A stretch of 32,434 nt of DNA, taken from contig JAGOBN010000003.1 in the NCBI GenBank assembly GCA_017999235.1, forward strand, positions 1 to 32,434. Reading direction: 5' to 3'. The notes beneath the pieces were generated by a model that searched no databases, was not told where the DNA came from, and worked only from the letters and a program-made list of their open reading frames with translations. The translations under genes and the position numbers were made by a program. This stretch comes from Anaerolineales bacterium. GTDB lineage: Bacteria > Chloroflexota > Anaerolineae > Anaerolineales > UBA6663. Shown here piece by piece: positions 22,722 to 32,398 of this stretch (position 1 is its first letter; the number at the start of each line of letters is the position of its first letter).

Positions 22722-23636
22722 ATGGCCACTCACCCCATTCTCTTGATTTTTAACCCCAACTCCGACCGCGGGCGCTCCGGCCAAAAAGTCTCCGACCTGC
22801 GCGCGCTCATCGATCAATTTGGCGGGGCGGATTGGCGCGGCACCGAGTACCCGGGCCATGCCACCGAGATCGCGGCCCAGGCCGGCGCTTACCGGACGGT
22901 AGTGGCCCTGGGCGGCGACGGCACCGTCCATGAGGTGGTCAACGGCCTGATGCAGCTCCCGGCTGAACACCGGCCGCAGCTGGGGGTGGTCCCTATCGGC
23001 TCCGGCAATGATTTTGCGTTTGGCGCCGGCGTGCCGCTCGGTAATCCGCAAGAGGCCACCCGGCTCATTTTTCAGGGGACGCCGCACCCGGTGGATATCG
23101 GCCAGCTGCGTGACGGCGGCGGCCGCAGCGTCTACTTCCACAACACGGTCGGCATCGGCTTCGACGCCGCCATCAACATCCGCAGCCGCGCCATCACCTA
23201 TCTGTATGGCTTTGTGATGTACCTGACCGCCACGCTGCAATCGATCGCCTTCAACTTCGAAGCCCCGCACATGCGCGTGGAGTACGACGAGGGCGTGGTG
23301 GATCAGCCCATCATGATGCTGACCGTGGGCAATGGGCCGCGCGAGGGCGGCGGTTTTGTCACCACCCCGGCCGCCAAGATGGACGACGGGCTGCTGGACT
23401 TTATTTACGTCCATCAGCTCTCCCGGCTCCGGATGCTGCAGCTGCTGCCCAAGGTGATGCAAGGCACGCACATCCAGGAGCGGGATGTGACCAGCCGGCG
23501 CACGACGCGGCTGGTGGTGGAATCCGATCGCGCCCTGCCCATCCACGTGGACGGCGAACTTTTCGCGCCGTATGAGCTGAATGTCCGGCGCGTCGAAATT
23601 GCGCTGCTCCCCCAGGCGCTCGCCGTCCTGCGGTGA
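22722..23636 (+). CDS. Diacylglycerol/lipid kinase family protein (YegS/DagK-like)
   Basis: A 304-residue soluble lipid kinase that would phosphorylate diacylglycerol or a related lipid at the membrane surface. The nucleotide-binding domain shows LLIFNPNSDRGRSGQ at the start, the catalytic GGDGTVHEVVNGL near residue 65, and PIGSGNDFAFG near residue 93. The C-terminal beta domain has YFHNTVGIGFDAAINIRSR, LTVGNGPREGGGF, ADGLL-like MDDGLLDF, and DGELFAPYEL near the end. The length fits YegS/DagK enzymes. A weak GGAG lies 14 bases before the ATG. The gene is divergent from the envelope operon and begins a plus-strand series, with the next gene 15 bases later. Lipid recycling during envelope synthesis is a likely role. 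Confidence 0.93.
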   Translation: MATHPILLIFNPNSDRGRSGQKVSDLRALIDQFGGADWRGTEYPGHATEIAAQAGAYRTVVALGGDGTVHEVVNGLMQLPAEHRPQLGVVPIGSGNDFAFGAGVPLGNPQEATRLIFQGTPHPVDIGQLRDGGGRSVYFHNTVGIGFDAAINIRSRAITYLYGFVMYLTATLQSIAFNFEAPHMRVEYDEGVVDQPIMMLTVGNGPREGGGFVTTPAAKMDDGLLDFIYVHQLSRLRMLQLLPKVMQGTHIQERDVTSRRTTRLVVESDRALPIHVDGELFAPYELNVRRVEIALLPQALAVLR

Positions 23637-23651
23637 GCGGACCGGCGCGCG

Positions 23652-25376
23652 ATGCCTCCGCTTGAGCGCGTGCTGATCGATTACGACCTCGGCCTGCTGC
23701 GGCTGATGGCCGAGTTGGGGGGGGTGGAACTGACGGCCCCCAGCCAGCGGGAAGCGGCCGGCCAACTGGCCCGGCGGCTGCTGGAGCCGGAGCGGCTGGC
23801 GGCGAACATCGCCGCCCTGCCCGTCCCGGCGCGGGCGGCTTTGGAGGCGCTGCGCGGCGCGGGCGGCCGGCTGCCGCGGGCGCGCTTCACGCGCGCCTAT
23901 GGCGAGGTGCGCGCCATGGGCCAGGCCCGCCGCGAGCGCGAGCAGCCCTGGCGGCACGCGCCCTCGCCGGCGGAGACGCTCTGGTATCGCGCCCTGACCG
24001 CCCACGCTTTTTTTGAAAGCGAGGCCGGCCCGCAAGAGTTCACCTTCATCCCCGAAGATCTGCTCAAACTCCTGCCGGCCGCGCCCGACCCGCCGCCGGC
24101 CGCGCTGCCCCCGGCGGCTCCGCCCGGCCAGTCGGCCGAGGCGCCCGCCGCCGTCCGGGCCGGCGCCTTTCAATTGGCCGATGATGTCGTCACCCTCTTG
24201 GCCTACGCCCAGCGGGTGCCGCTCCGGCTGGAGCCGGGCACCCTGACCACCCGCCAGCCGGATGTGGTGCGCCGCTTTCTGCACGCGCCGGAAGCGCTGG
24301 ATCTGGCCTTCCAATTGGCGATCCAACTTAAATTCCTGACCGGCGCCCCGCTCCGGCCGGACCCGGCGCCGGCGCGGAGTTTTTTGGAGTTGACGCGCCT
24401 GGCCCAGACGCAGACACTGGCCGCCGCCTGGCGCGCCTCCACTGATTGGAATGACCTGCTGCGCCTGCCGGGCCTGGTGTTTGAGGGCCATGCGTGGCGC
24501 AATGATCCCGTGCTGGCCCGCGAAGCGATTCTGGCCCAACTGGCCGCGGTGCCGGCCGGCGAGTGGTGGTCGCTCGAGTCATTTGTGGCCGCCATCAAGG
24601 AGCGGACCCCGGATTTTCAGCGGCCGGCCGGCGATTACGACGCGTGGTATATCCGCGACGCCGAGACCGACGCGTATCTGCGCGGCTTTGAGCACTGGGA
24701 GCGCGTGGACGGCGCTTTGGTGCGCTGGTTTATCGAAGGCCCGCTGCACTGGCTGGGGCTGGTGGATGTGGCGGCGCCGCGCGCGGCCCCCGCCCCGGCC
24801 AAGCCGCGTTCGCTGCGCCGGGCCGGCCGGGCGACCGCCGCCTTTCGCGTGACGCCGGCCGGCGCCGCCTTCCTGGGGCGCGGCGCGTGGCCGGCGGCCG
24901 GCGATCCCGCGGCCGCCACCCACGTCCACATCGGGCTGGATGCCGTGATCAGCGCACCGGCCGCGCTGGCCCCGTACCAGCGCTTCCGCCTGGCGCGGGT
25001 CGCCAAATGGGTGGGGCTGGAGGCGGACACCTATACGTACCGGCTGGCGCCTTCCGCGCTGCGCCGGGCGCGCCAGCAGGGCGTGGAAGTGGGCCGCATT
25101 GTGGATTTCCTGCGCGAGATCGCGGCCGAGCCCGGCTTGCCGCCGAGCGTGCTGGCCGCTCTGGAGCGCTGGGCGCGCGCCGGCCAGGAAGCGGCCGTGC
25201 AAGAGTTCCTGGTGCTGCGCGTGAAAAGCCCGGATGTTTTGGAGGCCCTGCGCCGCACCCCGCGCGTGCAAGATTATCTTGGCCGGCCGCTCGGCCCGAC
25301 CGCGATCGAGGTGCGCCGCGAGGCGGCCGACCGCCTGCGCGGCGCGCTGGCGGAACTGGGGATTCTGACGGATTGA
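23652..25376 (+). CDS. XPB/Ssl2 helicase N-terminal-domain-like protein without a helicase core
   Basis: A 574-residue protein. Its C-terminal half resembles the Helicase_C_3 (XPB/Ssl2 N-terminal) domain of many actinobacterial and Chloroflexota proteins: HVHIGLDAVISAPAALAPYQ, VAKWVGLEADTYTYRLAPSAL, RARQQGVEVGRIVDFL, and the end segment with EFLVLRVKSPDVLEALRR. The N-terminal half is helical, with winged-helix-like parts (LPVPARAALEALRGAGGRLP). No Walker A or DEAD-type motif is present, so it is not itself a helicase. In eukaryotes this domain type helps XPB recognise damaged DNA. No strong ribosome site precedes it; it lies 15 bases after the lipid kinase gene. DNA repair or DNA binding is only a guess. 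Confidence 0.82.
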   Translation: MPPLERVLIDYDLGLLRLMAELGGVELTAPSQREAAGQLARRLLEPERLAANIAALPVPARAALEALRGAGGRLPRARFTRAYGEVRAMGQARREREQPWRHAPSPAETLWYRALTAHAFFESEAGPQEFTFIPEDLLKLLPAAPDPPPAALPPAAPPGQSAEAPAAVRAGAFQLADDVVTLLAYAQRVPLRLEPGTLTTRQPDVVRRFLHAPEALDLAFQLAIQLKFLTGAPLRPDPAPARSFLELTRLAQTQTLAAAWRASTDWNDLLRLPGLVFEGHAWRNDPVLAREAILAQLAAVPAGEWWSLESFVAAIKERTPDFQRPAGDYDAWYIRDAETDAYLRGFEHWERVDGALVRWFIEGPLHWLGLVDVAAPRAAPAPAKPRSLRRAGRATAAFRVTPAGAAFLGRGAWPAAGDPAAATHVHIGLDAVISAPAALAPYQRFRLARVAKWVGLEADTYTYRLAPSALRRARQQGVEVGRIVDFLREIAAEPGLPPSVLAALERWARAGQEAAVQEFLVLRVKSPDVLEALRRTPRVQDYLGRPLGPTAIEVRREAADRLRGALAELGILTD

Positions 25377-25401
25377 GGCTCGGCCTGTTTGAGGAGTGAC
25401 T

Positions 25402-26589
25402 ATGGCTTTCTCCACCGTTGATCTAACCCGCCAATTCTATGAAGCCTTTCATGCCGCGCCGGATTTTTTGGTCCAGGCGCCGGGCCGCGTGAACCTGCTC
25501 GGCGAACACGTGGATTACAACGCCGGCTGGGTCTTGCCCAGCGCCATTGACCGGGCGGCCCGCCTGGCCGTGCGCGGCGTGCCCGGCGAGCTGATGACCG
25601 TGGCCGCGTTGGATATCGGCGAGCGGGTGACGTTCCGGCTGGCGGACCTGGATCAGAAAGTGGCGGCCGACGGCGCCGCTCTGCCGGGCTGGGCGCGTTA
25701 CGCGGCCGGCACGGCCTGGGCGCTGCGCGAGGCGGGGCTGCTCGTCCACGGGCTGCAAGCGGCGCTGACCTCGGATGTGCCGCGCGGCGCCGGCCTGAGT
25801 TCGTCGGCGGCGGTGGAGGTGGCCTACGCCACCGCCTGGCAGCACCTGGGTGGATGGAGCGTCAGCGCGCTGGAAAAGGCCCAGCTCTGCCAACACGCCG
25901 AAAATGCGTACGTGGGCGTGAACTGCGGGCTGATGGACCAATTCGCGTCCGCGTGCGGGCAAGCCGGCCATGTGCTGCTGCTGGATTGCCGGACGCTGGC
26001 CTGGGAGCCGCTGCCGCTGCCGGCCGGCGTGGCGGTGGTGGTAGCGGATACGCAGGTGCGCCGCGAACTGGGCAGCAGCGAGTACAACGTCCGCCGCGCC
26101 CATTGCGAAGAGGCCGTGCGCGGGCTGGCCGAGGTGCTGCCCGGCATTACGGCGCTGCGGGATGTCTCGGTGGCGGACTTCAACCGCCACGCGGCGCGTC
26201 TGCCGGCGCTGGTGGCCCAGCGCGCCCGCCATGTGGTGGAAGAGTGCGACCGGACCCAGCGCGCCATCGGCCTGCTGCGGGCCGGCGCGGCCGCCGCCTT
26301 CGGCCAGTTGATGAATGACTGCCACGCGAGCCTGCGCGATCTATATGAGGTCTCCTGCCCGGAGCTGGATGTGATGGCGGCCGCCGCCCAGCGGCTGCCC
26401 GGCTGTTATGGGGCGCGGTTGACGGGCGCCGGCTTTGGGGGCTGCACCGTGAACCTGGTGGCCGCCGACGCGGCCCAGGCTTTCCGGAGCGCGTTGGCCG
26501 CCGAGTACGAAGCGGCCACCGGCCGGCGCCCCGAGATCTATATCTGCCAGGCCGCCGCCGGCGCCGGGGTTCTGGCGGGCGCGGATTGA
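25402..26589 (+). CDS. galK: Galactokinase
   Basis: A 395-residue GHMP kinase that phosphorylates galactose to galactose 1-phosphate in the Leloir pathway. The galactokinase signature is PGRVNLLGEHVDYNAGWVLP near residue 25. The ATP loop is PRGAGLSSSAAVEVA near residue 130, with NCGLMDQFASACGQAGH following and the third GHMP motif GARLTGAGFGGCTVNLV near residue 340. The ATG at 25402 is chosen because GAGGAG ends 5 bases before it; an in-frame GTG at 25396 overlaps that site. Downstream it overlaps elp3 by one base (TGATG). No galT or galE gene lies nearby, so the pathway genes are scattered or the kinase acts on a related sugar. Confidence 0.95.
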   Translation: MAFSTVDLTRQFYEAFHAAPDFLVQAPGRVNLLGEHVDYNAGWVLPSAIDRAARLAVRGVPGELMTVAALDIGERVTFRLADLDQKVAADGAALPGWARYAAGTAWALREAGLLVHGLQAALTSDVPRGAGLSSSAAVEVAYATAWQHLGGWSVSALEKAQLCQHAENAYVGVNCGLMDQFASACGQAGHVLLLDCRTLAWEPLPLPAGVAVVVADTQVRRELGSSEYNVRRAHCEEAVRGLAEVLPGITALRDVSVADFNRHAARLPALVAQRARHVVEECDRTQRAIGLLRAGAAAAFGQLMNDCHASLRDLYEVSCPELDVMAAAAQRLPGCYGARLTGAGFGGCTVNLVAADAAQAFRSALAAEYEAATGRRPEIYICQAAAGAGVLAGAD

Positions 26590-28205
26590 TGAGTTCCAAG
26601 CCGCGTTACCATCCCCGGCGTTTTGAGTTCACGCCGGAGGAGGCCGCTCAACTCCTGCGGCTCATCACGGCCGCCGCCGCCGCGCCGGAGTTCCAGCCGG
26701 CCGATTTTACGCGCCTCTTGCGCCGCTACCCGCACGCCGCCGGCCAGTTCGCCAAAGATCAGCTCGTCGCCGCCTACCGGCAGTTCTGCGAAGACGGCCG
26801 GCTGACCTTTGACCGCGCGGTGCTGCGCCGCCTGCAGATGAAGCCCATCCGCACCCAATCCGGGGTGGCCACGGTGACGGTGCTCACCAAGCCGTTCCCC
26901 TGCCCCGGCAAGTGCCTCTTCTGCCCCACCGATGTGCGGATGCCCAAGAGCTATCTGCATGACGAACCGGGCGCGGCGCGGGCGGAATCCCACGGCTTTG
27001 ACCCGTACGCCACCACCCGCGGCCGGCTGCGCGCGCTGGAAAACATCGGCCACGCGACGGATAAGGTGGAACTGCTGATTCTGGGCGGCACCTGGAGCTA
27101 TTACCCGGCCGATTACCAGGCCTGGTTCATCAAGCGCTGTCTGGACGCCCTCAACGGCGTGGAGGCCCCCACCCTGGCCGAGGCGCAGCGTCTCAACGAG
27201 ACCGCCCCGCACCGCAACGTAGGCTTGGTGATCGAGACCCGGCCGGATTACGTGGACGCGGACGAGGTCCGCCGGCTGCGCGGCTACGGCGTCACCAAGG
27301 TCCAACTCGGCGCGCAAAGCCTGGATGACCGGATCCTGGATCTCAATCAGCGCGGCCACAGCGTGGCGCAGACCCGCCAGGCGGTGACCCTGCTGCGCGC
27401 CGCCGGTTTCAAACTGCACCTGCACTGGATGCCGAATTTGCTGGGGGCCACGCCGGCGAGCGACCGGGCGGACTATGCCCGCCTGTGGTCGGATCCCGGC
27501 CTGCGGCCCGACGAATTGAAGATTTACCCGTGCGCGCTGGTGCGCGAAGCCGAATTGGGGCAGTGGTGGGAACGCGGGGAATATCAGCCGTACACGGACG
27601 CGGAACTGGTGGACCTGCTGGCGGATTGTATGACCGCCACCCCGCGCTACGCGCGCCTGAACCGCGTCATCCGCGATATCCCGGCCGGCCACGTGCTGGC
27701 CGGCAGCACGGCCAGCAACTTGCGGGAGGTGGTGGAGAAGCATCTGCGAGCGACAGGCCGCACATGCGACTGCATCCGCTGCCGCGAAGTGCGCGGCGAC
27801 GTGATTGAGGCTTTGCCGGCCCTGGCGGTGGAGCGCTACGCCACCAGCGGCGGCGAAGAGCTCTTTCTGAGTTTTGTCACCGACCGCGACCGGCTGGCCG
27901 GCTTTCTGCGCCTGTCTTTGCCGACGCCGGCAGCGGCCGCGCTGACCGGCCTCGCTGAACTCGAGGGCGCGGCCCTCATCCGGGAAGTGCATGTGTACGG
28001 GCCGGTGGTGCGCCTGGGGGACGACGCGCAGGGCGAGGCCCAGCATCTGGGCTTGGGCGGGCGGCTGATTGTTGAGGCCGAACAGCGCGCGCGCGCGGCC
28101 GGCTACCGGCGGCTGGTGGTCATCGCCGCGCTCGGCACGCGCGGATACTACCGCCGGCACGGTTTTGAAGTGGGGGAACTTTATATGACCAAAGCGTTGA
28201 GCTAA
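26589..28205 (+). CDS. elp3: Elp3-family tRNA uridine-34 acetyltransferase (radical SAM/GNAT)
   Basis: A 538-residue enzyme predicted to modify the wobble uridine of tRNAs, using acetyl-CoA and a radical SAM centre. An N-terminal helical region (residues 1-90) precedes the radical SAM domain, with cysteines 105, 109 and 112 in CPGKCLFC. Further radical SAM landmarks are LGGTWSYYPADYQAWFI, VGLVIETRPDYVD and KVQLGAQSLDDRILDLNQRGH in separate stretches. CDCIRCREV near residue 397 fits the zinc-binding cysteine region. The C-terminal GNAT domain shows QHLGLGGRLIVEAEQRAR and GTRGYYRRHGFE. ATG is preferred to the overlapping TTG at 26586. It is a single-subunit Elp3, as in archaea and some bacteria. 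Co-transcription with galK is likely but has no obvious functional reason. Confidence 0.95.
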   Translation: MSSKPRYHPRRFEFTPEEAAQLLRLITAAAAAPEFQPADFTRLLRRYPHAAGQFAKDQLVAAYRQFCEDGRLTFDRAVLRRLQMKPIRTQSGVATVTVLTKPFPCPGKCLFCPTDVRMPKSYLHDEPGAARAESHGFDPYATTRGRLRALENIGHATDKVELLILGGTWSYYPADYQAWFIKRCLDALNGVEAPTLAEAQRLNETAPHRNVGLVIETRPDYVDADEVRRLRGYGVTKVQLGAQSLDDRILDLNQRGHSVAQTRQAVTLLRAAGFKLHLHWMPNLLGATPASDRADYARLWSDPGLRPDELKIYPCALVREAELGQWWERGEYQPYTDAELVDLLADCMTATPRYARLNRVIRDIPAGHVLAGSTASNLREVVEKHLRATGRTCDCIRCREVRGDVIEALPALAVERYATSGGEELFLSFVTDRDRLAGFLRLSLPTPAAAALTGLAELEGAALIREVHVYGPVVRLGDDAQGEAQHLGLGGRLIVEAEQRARAAGYRRLVVIAALGTRGYYRRHGFEVGELYMTKALS

Positions 28206-28882
28206 AGGCCCAGCAGCTCCGGCAAGTGGGTGGTGTGGGGGATGATCGCGTCCGCGCCGGCCCGCTCCAGCTCGGCACGCGCCCCAAAGCCGCACAGCAC
28301 CCCCACCGTCTGGGCGCCGGCGCGCCGGCCGCACAGCGGGTCCACGGCCGTATCGCCCACCATCACGCATTCCGCCGGCGCCAGGCCGAGCTGCTGCGCG
28401 CACCACAGCACCGGGTCCGGATACGGTTTGGTGTGCGCGGCCGTCTGGGCGTGGGCCACGATGCGGAAGTAGCGCTCCAGATCATATTGCCGCAAAAACG
28501 CGTGCGTGCCGCGCTCGGGCCGGGCGGTGACAATTCCCAGCGGATAATGGGCGGCCAGCCGCGCCAGCAAGGCGTCCACGCCCGCCATCAGCACAAAATG
28601 CCCTTTGGCGTGCCGGCCGGACCGTTCCGAGAGCCAGTTGGTCACCCGCACTAATTCATCGTCCAGGCCCAGCACATCCGGAAACCCCATGAGGGTGTTG
28701 AGGGGCGCGATGGCGGTGGTGAGCGCCCAGCGCAAAAAGGGCTTGGGGTCCCGGCCGGGAAAGACCAGCCGGAGCGGCCCCAGCAGTTTCTGGGCGCGCG
28801 CCAGATAAGCATCGTCCGTGTCGGCCAGGGTGCCGTCTAAATCGAACAGGATCGCGCGCACGCGGGCGGGGTCAAAGGGCAT
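28202..28882 (-). CDS. HAD-superfamily phosphatase (phosphoglycolate phosphatase-like)
   Basis: A 226-residue haloacid dehalogenase-type phosphatase with all four motifs. Motif I is ILFDLDGTLADTDDAYL with the nucleophile Asp near residue 14. Motif II is IVTARPERG, motif III is the lysine in TKPYPDP, and motif IV is VMVGDTAVD. A helical cap between motifs I and II (RLVFPGRDPKPFL and following) places it in the Gph/PgmB-like subgroup, so 2-phosphoglycolate or a sugar phosphate are candidate substrates. It follows the metallopeptidase gene after 8 bases and overlaps the end of elp3 by 4 bases on the other strand. Confidence 0.92.
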   Translation of the reverse strand: MPFDPARVRAILFDLDGTLADTDDAYLARAQKLLGPLRLVFPGRDPKPFLRWALTTAIAPLNTLMGFPDVLGLDDELVRVTNWLSERSGRHAKGHFVLMAGVDALLARLAAHYPLGIVTARPERGTHAFLRQYDLERYFRIVAHAQTAAHTKPYPDPVLWCAQQLGLAPAECVMVGDTAVDPLCGRRAGAQTVGVLCGFGARAELERAGADAIIPHTTHLPELLGL

Positions 28883-28890
28883 AACGGCCT

Positions 28891-30276
28891 CTACGGTTGC
28901 AGGTCGGGATAGAGCGCCAGCAGCGCCGTGATCTGAGCCTGATCCGGCGCGGCCAGCCAGAGCGTGTGCGCGTCTTTCTCAAAGAAGCAATGCAGTTCGG
29001 GACCTTCCCAACAGCGCCCGTTGGGGATGGCGACGCGCCGGCTGAAGCGCGCGTCGGCGTAATCGACGAAGGCCGCGCCAAACTCCTCCGCGTCGGCCAG
29101 GGTGTCCCAGCGGGTGTGCAGGGTCAAGACCGTCTGGGCCTGGGCGTCTTGATAGTAGACGGCATACGCATCGCCGCCCCAGCCGGCGGCCGCCGGCTGG
29201 GCCTGGTCGGCGTCCAGACGCGCGGCCGAGTCGGTGCCGTAGGCCAGGATCAGATAGGTGTACCACTCGCCCATCGTGTTGGTCTCCAGCTCACGCCAGC
29301 CGGAGCCGAGGGTATCGGTCAGCGCCACCCGCGCCACCGGGAGCGGGAGGTCGCCGGCGTCATAGAGTTCGGGGTGCAGGATCTGTTCGGTGGAGGCCGG
29401 CGGCTGCCGCCAGACCTCGTCCACCCGCGCCCAGCCGCCGGCGTCGTAAAAGCGCCGCACAAACTCCAGGCCTTGCCGGTACGGGAACAGAAAGTCCTGG
29501 AAGAGATAGTCCGGAATTTCGTAATAGATCGAGATGTCCTGGCTGTTGACAATGCGCTCGTATTCCAGCCGCTCGAGCGGGCTGAGGGTGGCCATGTACT
29601 GCTCTTCCAAAAGCGTCGCGTCGCCCTCCAGCAATGCCTGCACCGCCGCCGCCTTCTCCGAGTCAGCCCGCCAGCCTTCTTCGCTGAACCCCAGCCCGCG
29701 CAAATCGTAGTTCTGATCCTGCAAGGCGTGGTTGTACTCGTGCGTGTAGGTGGCCTTCTCGGAGATGTTGAGCTGGCCGGCGTCCGAGACCACCACCAGT
29801 TCGCCGGTGTCGGGGTCGTAAAAGCCGGCGATGCCTTCCGAGTACAAGCGCAGATACAGAGCGTTGAGGTCCACGGCCGGATCGAGCAAGCCCAGCACGG
29901 TCAGCGACCGGGCGCTGTCGGCGATCTCTTCTGGCGGCGAGTCCTCGGCGAAATCCTGCAAGGTGCGGTCCTGCACTTCGTCCGCGGACAGGAACTTGCG
30001 CTGGACGCCGGCGGTATTGGGGGCCAGGCCGCGCGCCTGCGTCACCCAGGCCCCCAGGGCGTCCATCTCCGCCAGGGTGGCCGCGTTGGGGGTGGGCGCC
30101 GGCCGGGCGGTGGCGTTGGGGGCGCGGGTGGGCCGCGGCGTCGGTGAACTGAGCCAGCCGGTGCGGTCGGCGTACACCCAGCCCGCGGTGGCGGCCGCCA
30201 GCACCACCCCGCACGCGCACAGCATCACGACCAAACACCCAGCCACTAAACCGATGAGGATTTTGCGATTCGACAT
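28891..30276 (-). CDS. Membrane-anchored HEXXH metallopeptidase-like protein
   Basis: A 461-residue protein predicted to work outside the membrane. An uncleaved-looking signal anchor spans residues 7-36 (ILIGLVAGCLVVMLCACGVV), followed by a Pro/Thr-rich linker (SPTPRPTRAPNATARPAPTP). The domain behind it contains GIAGFYDPDTGELVVVSD, then the zinc motif HEYNH (His179, Glu180, His183) in YTHEYNHALQDQNYDLRG, and ALLEGDATLLEEQY, where Glu217 is placed to be the third zinc ligand of a gluzincin. Predicted metallopeptidases with HExxHALQDQ and an EGDA helix are common in Chloroflexota and Actinobacteria, but I know of no established substrate. The C-terminal 150 residues are not recognised. The ATG follows a -10 box by 6 bases. 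A cysteine in the anchor (LCACG) could alternatively be lipidated. Confidence 0.85.
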   Translation of the reverse strand: MSNRKILIGLVAGCLVVMLCACGVVLAAATAGWVYADRTGWLSSPTPRPTRAPNATARPAPTPNAATLAEMDALGAWVTQARGLAPNTAGVQRKFLSADEVQDRTLQDFAEDSPPEEIADSARSLTVLGLLDPAVDLNALYLRLYSEGIAGFYDPDTGELVVVSDAGQLNISEKATYTHEYNHALQDQNYDLRGLGFSEEGWRADSEKAAAVQALLEGDATLLEEQYMATLSPLERLEYERIVNSQDISIYYEIPDYLFQDFLFPYRQGLEFVRRFYDAGGWARVDEVWRQPPASTEQILHPELYDAGDLPLPVARVALTDTLGSGWRELETNTMGEWYTYLILAYGTDSAARLDADQAQPAAAGWGGDAYAVYYQDAQAQTVLTLHTRWDTLADAEEFGAAFVDYADARFSRRVAIPNGRCWEGPELHCFFEKDAHTLWLAAPDQAQITALLALYPDLQP

Positions 30277-30282
30277 GGCGGG

Positions 30283-30288
30283 ATTGTA
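30283..30288 (-). promoter_or_regulatory. -10 box of the metallopeptidase gene, implying a leaderless mRNA
   Basis: TACAAT on the minus strand, exactly 6 bases before the ATG at 30276. There is no ribosome site and no convincing -35. Confidence 0.6.
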
Positions 30289-30417
30289 CTCGCAATCATC
30301 CCGCCGGCCGGTTTAACGCCCGCTAAGCCCTGCCGGCCGCGGTTTGTTCGCCGGCGCCGGCTTCCGGGCGGCGCTAAACGGAACTATAGTTTGGGGAGCG
30401 GGTTGAAAGGTTTGCGC

Positions 30418-30449
30418 TTATTCCGTATTTCAGTGATTAAGCGGAATAA
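30418..30449. promoter_or_regulatory. Inverted repeat upstream of the Lrp/AsnC gene (operator candidate)
   Basis: TTATTCCG (30418-30425) and CGGAATAA (30442-30449) are perfect 8-bp inverted arms around 16 A+T-rich bases, ending 23 bases before the ATG at 30473. Lrp-family proteins bind symmetric sites of this kind and often control their own gene. A TATAGT at 30385-30390 could be the -10 box of the operon. Confidence 0.65.
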
Positions 30450-30472
30450 CGATTGACTTGAAGGCGGACTCG

Positions 30473-30952
30473 ATGCTAAATAATTCTCAGGCGCAGACTC
30501 TGGATCAGCTGGATCTGGCGATTTTGCGCGCCGTACAGGCGGACGGCCGGCTGAGCAACGTGGACTTGGCGCGGCGGGTGCATCTCTCGCCGCCGGCCAC
30601 CCATGCGCGGCGGCGGCGGCTGGAGCGGGCCGGCCTCATCCGGGGCTATGCCGCGCTGGTGGACCGGGAGCGGGCCGGGTACGATCTGCTGTGCTTCATC
30701 CAGGTCAATCTCCAGGTCCATCAACTGGACCAGGTGGAGAAATTTCGGGCCGCGGTGCGCGCCATGCCGGAAGTGCTGGAATGCCACCACATCACCGGCG
30801 AGCACGATTACCTGTTGAAGGTGGCGCTGCGCAACCGCCAGGATTTGGAACAGTTCGTGGTCAACCGGCTGACGCCGGCGCCGGGCGTCGGCCGCATCCA
30901 CACCAGTTTGGTTTTGACGGAAGTTAAGGCGACGACTGCCTTGCCGCTGTGA
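30473..30952 (+). CDS. Lrp/AsnC-family transcriptional regulator
   Basis: A 159-residue amino acid-responsive regulator. The N-terminal helix-turn-helix (LDQLDLAILRAVQADGRLSN, then VDLARRVHLSPPATHARRRRLERAGLI) and the RAM effector domain are both complete. The latter shows YDLLCFIQVNLQ, VRAMPEVLECHHITGEHDYLLKV and GVGRIHTSLVLTEVK. ATG at 30473 is chosen; an in-frame TTG at 30458 adds five residues. AAGG lies about 9 bases upstream. The next gene, a tyrosine phenol-lyase-like enzyme, begins 28 bases later on the same strand, so the regulator probably controls breakdown of an aromatic amino acid in response to that amino acid. Confidence 0.95.
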   Translation: MLNNSQAQTLDQLDLAILRAVQADGRLSNVDLARRVHLSPPATHARRRRLERAGLIRGYAALVDRERAGYDLLCFIQVNLQVHQLDQVEKFRAAVRAMPEVLECHHITGEHDYLLKVALRNRQDLEQFVVNRLTPAPGVGRIHTSLVLTEVKATTALPL

Positions 30953-30971
30953 CGGCAGCTACCCCCTATAG

Positions 30972-32390
<1,419 letters not shown>

Positions 32391-32398
32391 GTTTTTCG

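Noticed and set aside
22608..24539. A 643-codon open frame on the minus strand
   Set aside because: It is antisense to the lipid kinase and XPB-domain genes, which have clear family motifs. Its protein is Arg/Gln/Gly-rich with no fold. Long antisense frames are expected at this G+C content.
26538..28406. A 622-codon open frame on the minus strand
   Set aside because: Antisense to elp3, whose radical SAM cysteines and GNAT motifs are intact. The antisense product is low in complexity and has no start context.
28897..30147. A 416-codon plus-strand frame
   Set aside because: Antisense to the metallopeptidase, which has a signal anchor, a zinc motif and its own -10 box. The plus frame has no domain or ribosome site.
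30281..30375. Imperfect inverted arms GTTTAACGCCCG and CGGGCGGCGCTAAAC between the metallopeptidase and Lrp genes
   Set aside because: Pairing is interrupted and G+C-rich sequence forms such arms easily by chance. I kept only the perfect TTATTCCG repeat.
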